Shown here: piece by piece, positions 55,099 to 55,356 of the stretch
Numbering within the stretch: the first letter of the stretch is position 1
Layout: each line of letters starts with the position of its first letter
Origin: a virus
Strand: one strand, 5' to 3'
DNA: 55,356 bases
IMG/VR virus record: IMGVR_UViG_3300047652_000066
Coordinates: 1-55,356 of that record
Translations under genes and position numbers: made by a program
The notes under the pieces: model-generated
The model's database searches: none
Told to the model about the DNA's origin: nothing
Seen by the model: only the letters and a program-made list of their open reading frames with translations

Positions 55099-55356
55099 AT
55101 GCCAACATCAGTTACCGGCGTGATCCCAACAGCCGAAGAATTCAATGATCTCGTGACTCAAGAAGAATTAACAGCCGCTATTGATAATCTATCAAGTGAA
55201 CTTTCAGCGTCTAGCGGTGGTACGCTCATTGGCACCACTGCTGGTACCGTGGAAGAGCGGTTTGTGGAGAATGAAGAAAGAACAGTGCATATTTTGGCAC
55301 CTAGTGCCACCGACCCTACAACAGCAAGCGAGGGCGATCAGTATTTCAACACGACT
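55099..55356 (+). CDS. Tail fibre or tailspike, N-terminal part only (cut by window end)
   Basis: The first 86 residues of a protein open to the last base of the window. It starts at an ATG after TGGAGG: TSVTGVIPTAEEFNDLVTQE, then ASSGGTLIGTTAGTVEERFV, the latter being a pattern found in particle-binding or early shaft segments of phage tail fibres and spikes. Being third in the fibre region it may be the main receptor-binding protein or a depolymerase. The enzyme part, if any, is outside the window. Confidence 0.8.
   Translation, partial: MPTSVTGVIPTAEEFNDLVTQEELTAAIDNLSSELSASSGGTLIGTTAGTVEERFVENEERTVHILAPSATDPTTASEGDQYFNTT

Larger units (their letters stand above)
265..55356. mobile_element. 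Lambda/HK97-type prophage, left end plus most of its genome; right end outside the window
   Basis: The gene order is that of a temperate long-tailed phage: integrase, excisionase, leftward early operon, repressor/cro switch, replication, Q, lysis, packaging, HK97-fold head, then a lambda-like tail ending in fibres. All three transcription units are oriented as in lambda. Early and structural genes look intact; decay is limited to two small genes at 28.8 and 29.5 kb. No right attachment site or host gene appears before the window ends inside a tail gene, so the exact left boundary within 265-479 cannot be fixed. Confidence 0.95.

Overview
The window is almost entirely one long-tailed (siphovirus) prophage of lambda/HK97 type. 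It sits beside a chromosomal yfhL-type ferredoxin gene at the far left. The host is an enterobacterium: the ferredoxin is of the YfhL kind, and the phage carries DUF2303 (YfdQ), a DnaC-type helicase loader, a Q antiterminator, DUF968 and DUF4222 genes typical of Enterobacterales prophages. The genus cannot be decided from the sequence. The right attachment site lies outside the window; the last gene, a tail fibre or spike, is cut by the window end.

Layout. 1-264: host ferredoxin; 265-479: the left phage/host junction. 480-2092: integrase and a convergent excisionase-like gene. 2089-8752: leftward early operon of small overlapping accessory genes (zinc-finger proteins, two DUF551 proteins, a deoxyribosyltransferase-like protein, an HD phosphohydrolase, DUF2303, several membrane mini-proteins), with a long RNA-like stretch at 7600-8500. 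8846-9407: an oppositely oriented zinc-ribbon gene flanked by inverted repeats. 9525-11487: immunity region, with PL/OL, an unknown two-gene rightward cassette, a LexA-like CI repressor and PR/OR. All operators share the motif CTAC-N5-GTAG. 11488-23668: rightward early operon: Cro-like protein, YmfL/CII-like regulator, an O-like initiator containing five 22-bp iterons, DnaC-like loader, a ParB-domain protein, three DNA methyltransferases, a PAPS-reductase-like PP-loop protein, RusA, DUF968 and antiterminator Q. Most of these genes overlap by 4 bp (ATGA).

23672 onward is the Q-dependent late operon: PR'-tR', an accessory gene, a fourth methyltransferase, a lysis cassette (membrane proteins, GH108 endolysin, holin, Rz/Rz1), a patch of accessory and decayed genes (28.1-30.7 kb), two glycosyltransferase-like genes with three predicted domains, HNH, terminase, a fused prohead protease-capsid gene, portal, head-tail joining proteins, tail tube, G/GT frameshift chaperone, a lipoprotein in the slot of the HK97 exclusion gene, tape measure, tail tip, an SGNH-esterase fibre and a LamG-like tail protein. 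Intrinsic terminators recur through the late operon, so transcription probably depends on Q. Near the right edge a perfect LexA box overlaps a leftward promoter that is followed about 190 nt later by a leftward terminator, suggesting an SOS-induced small RNA.

The least understood parts are the accessory cargo: the gene pair beside cI, the repeat-flanked zinc-ribbon gene, the gene just after tR', the reverse-oriented AT-rich gene at 28.2-28.8 kb, the membrane gene with a hairpin-hidden ribosome binding site at 30.1 kb, the lipoprotein, and the SOS RNA. These sites are where temperate phages usually keep exclusion, defence or lysogenic-conversion genes.
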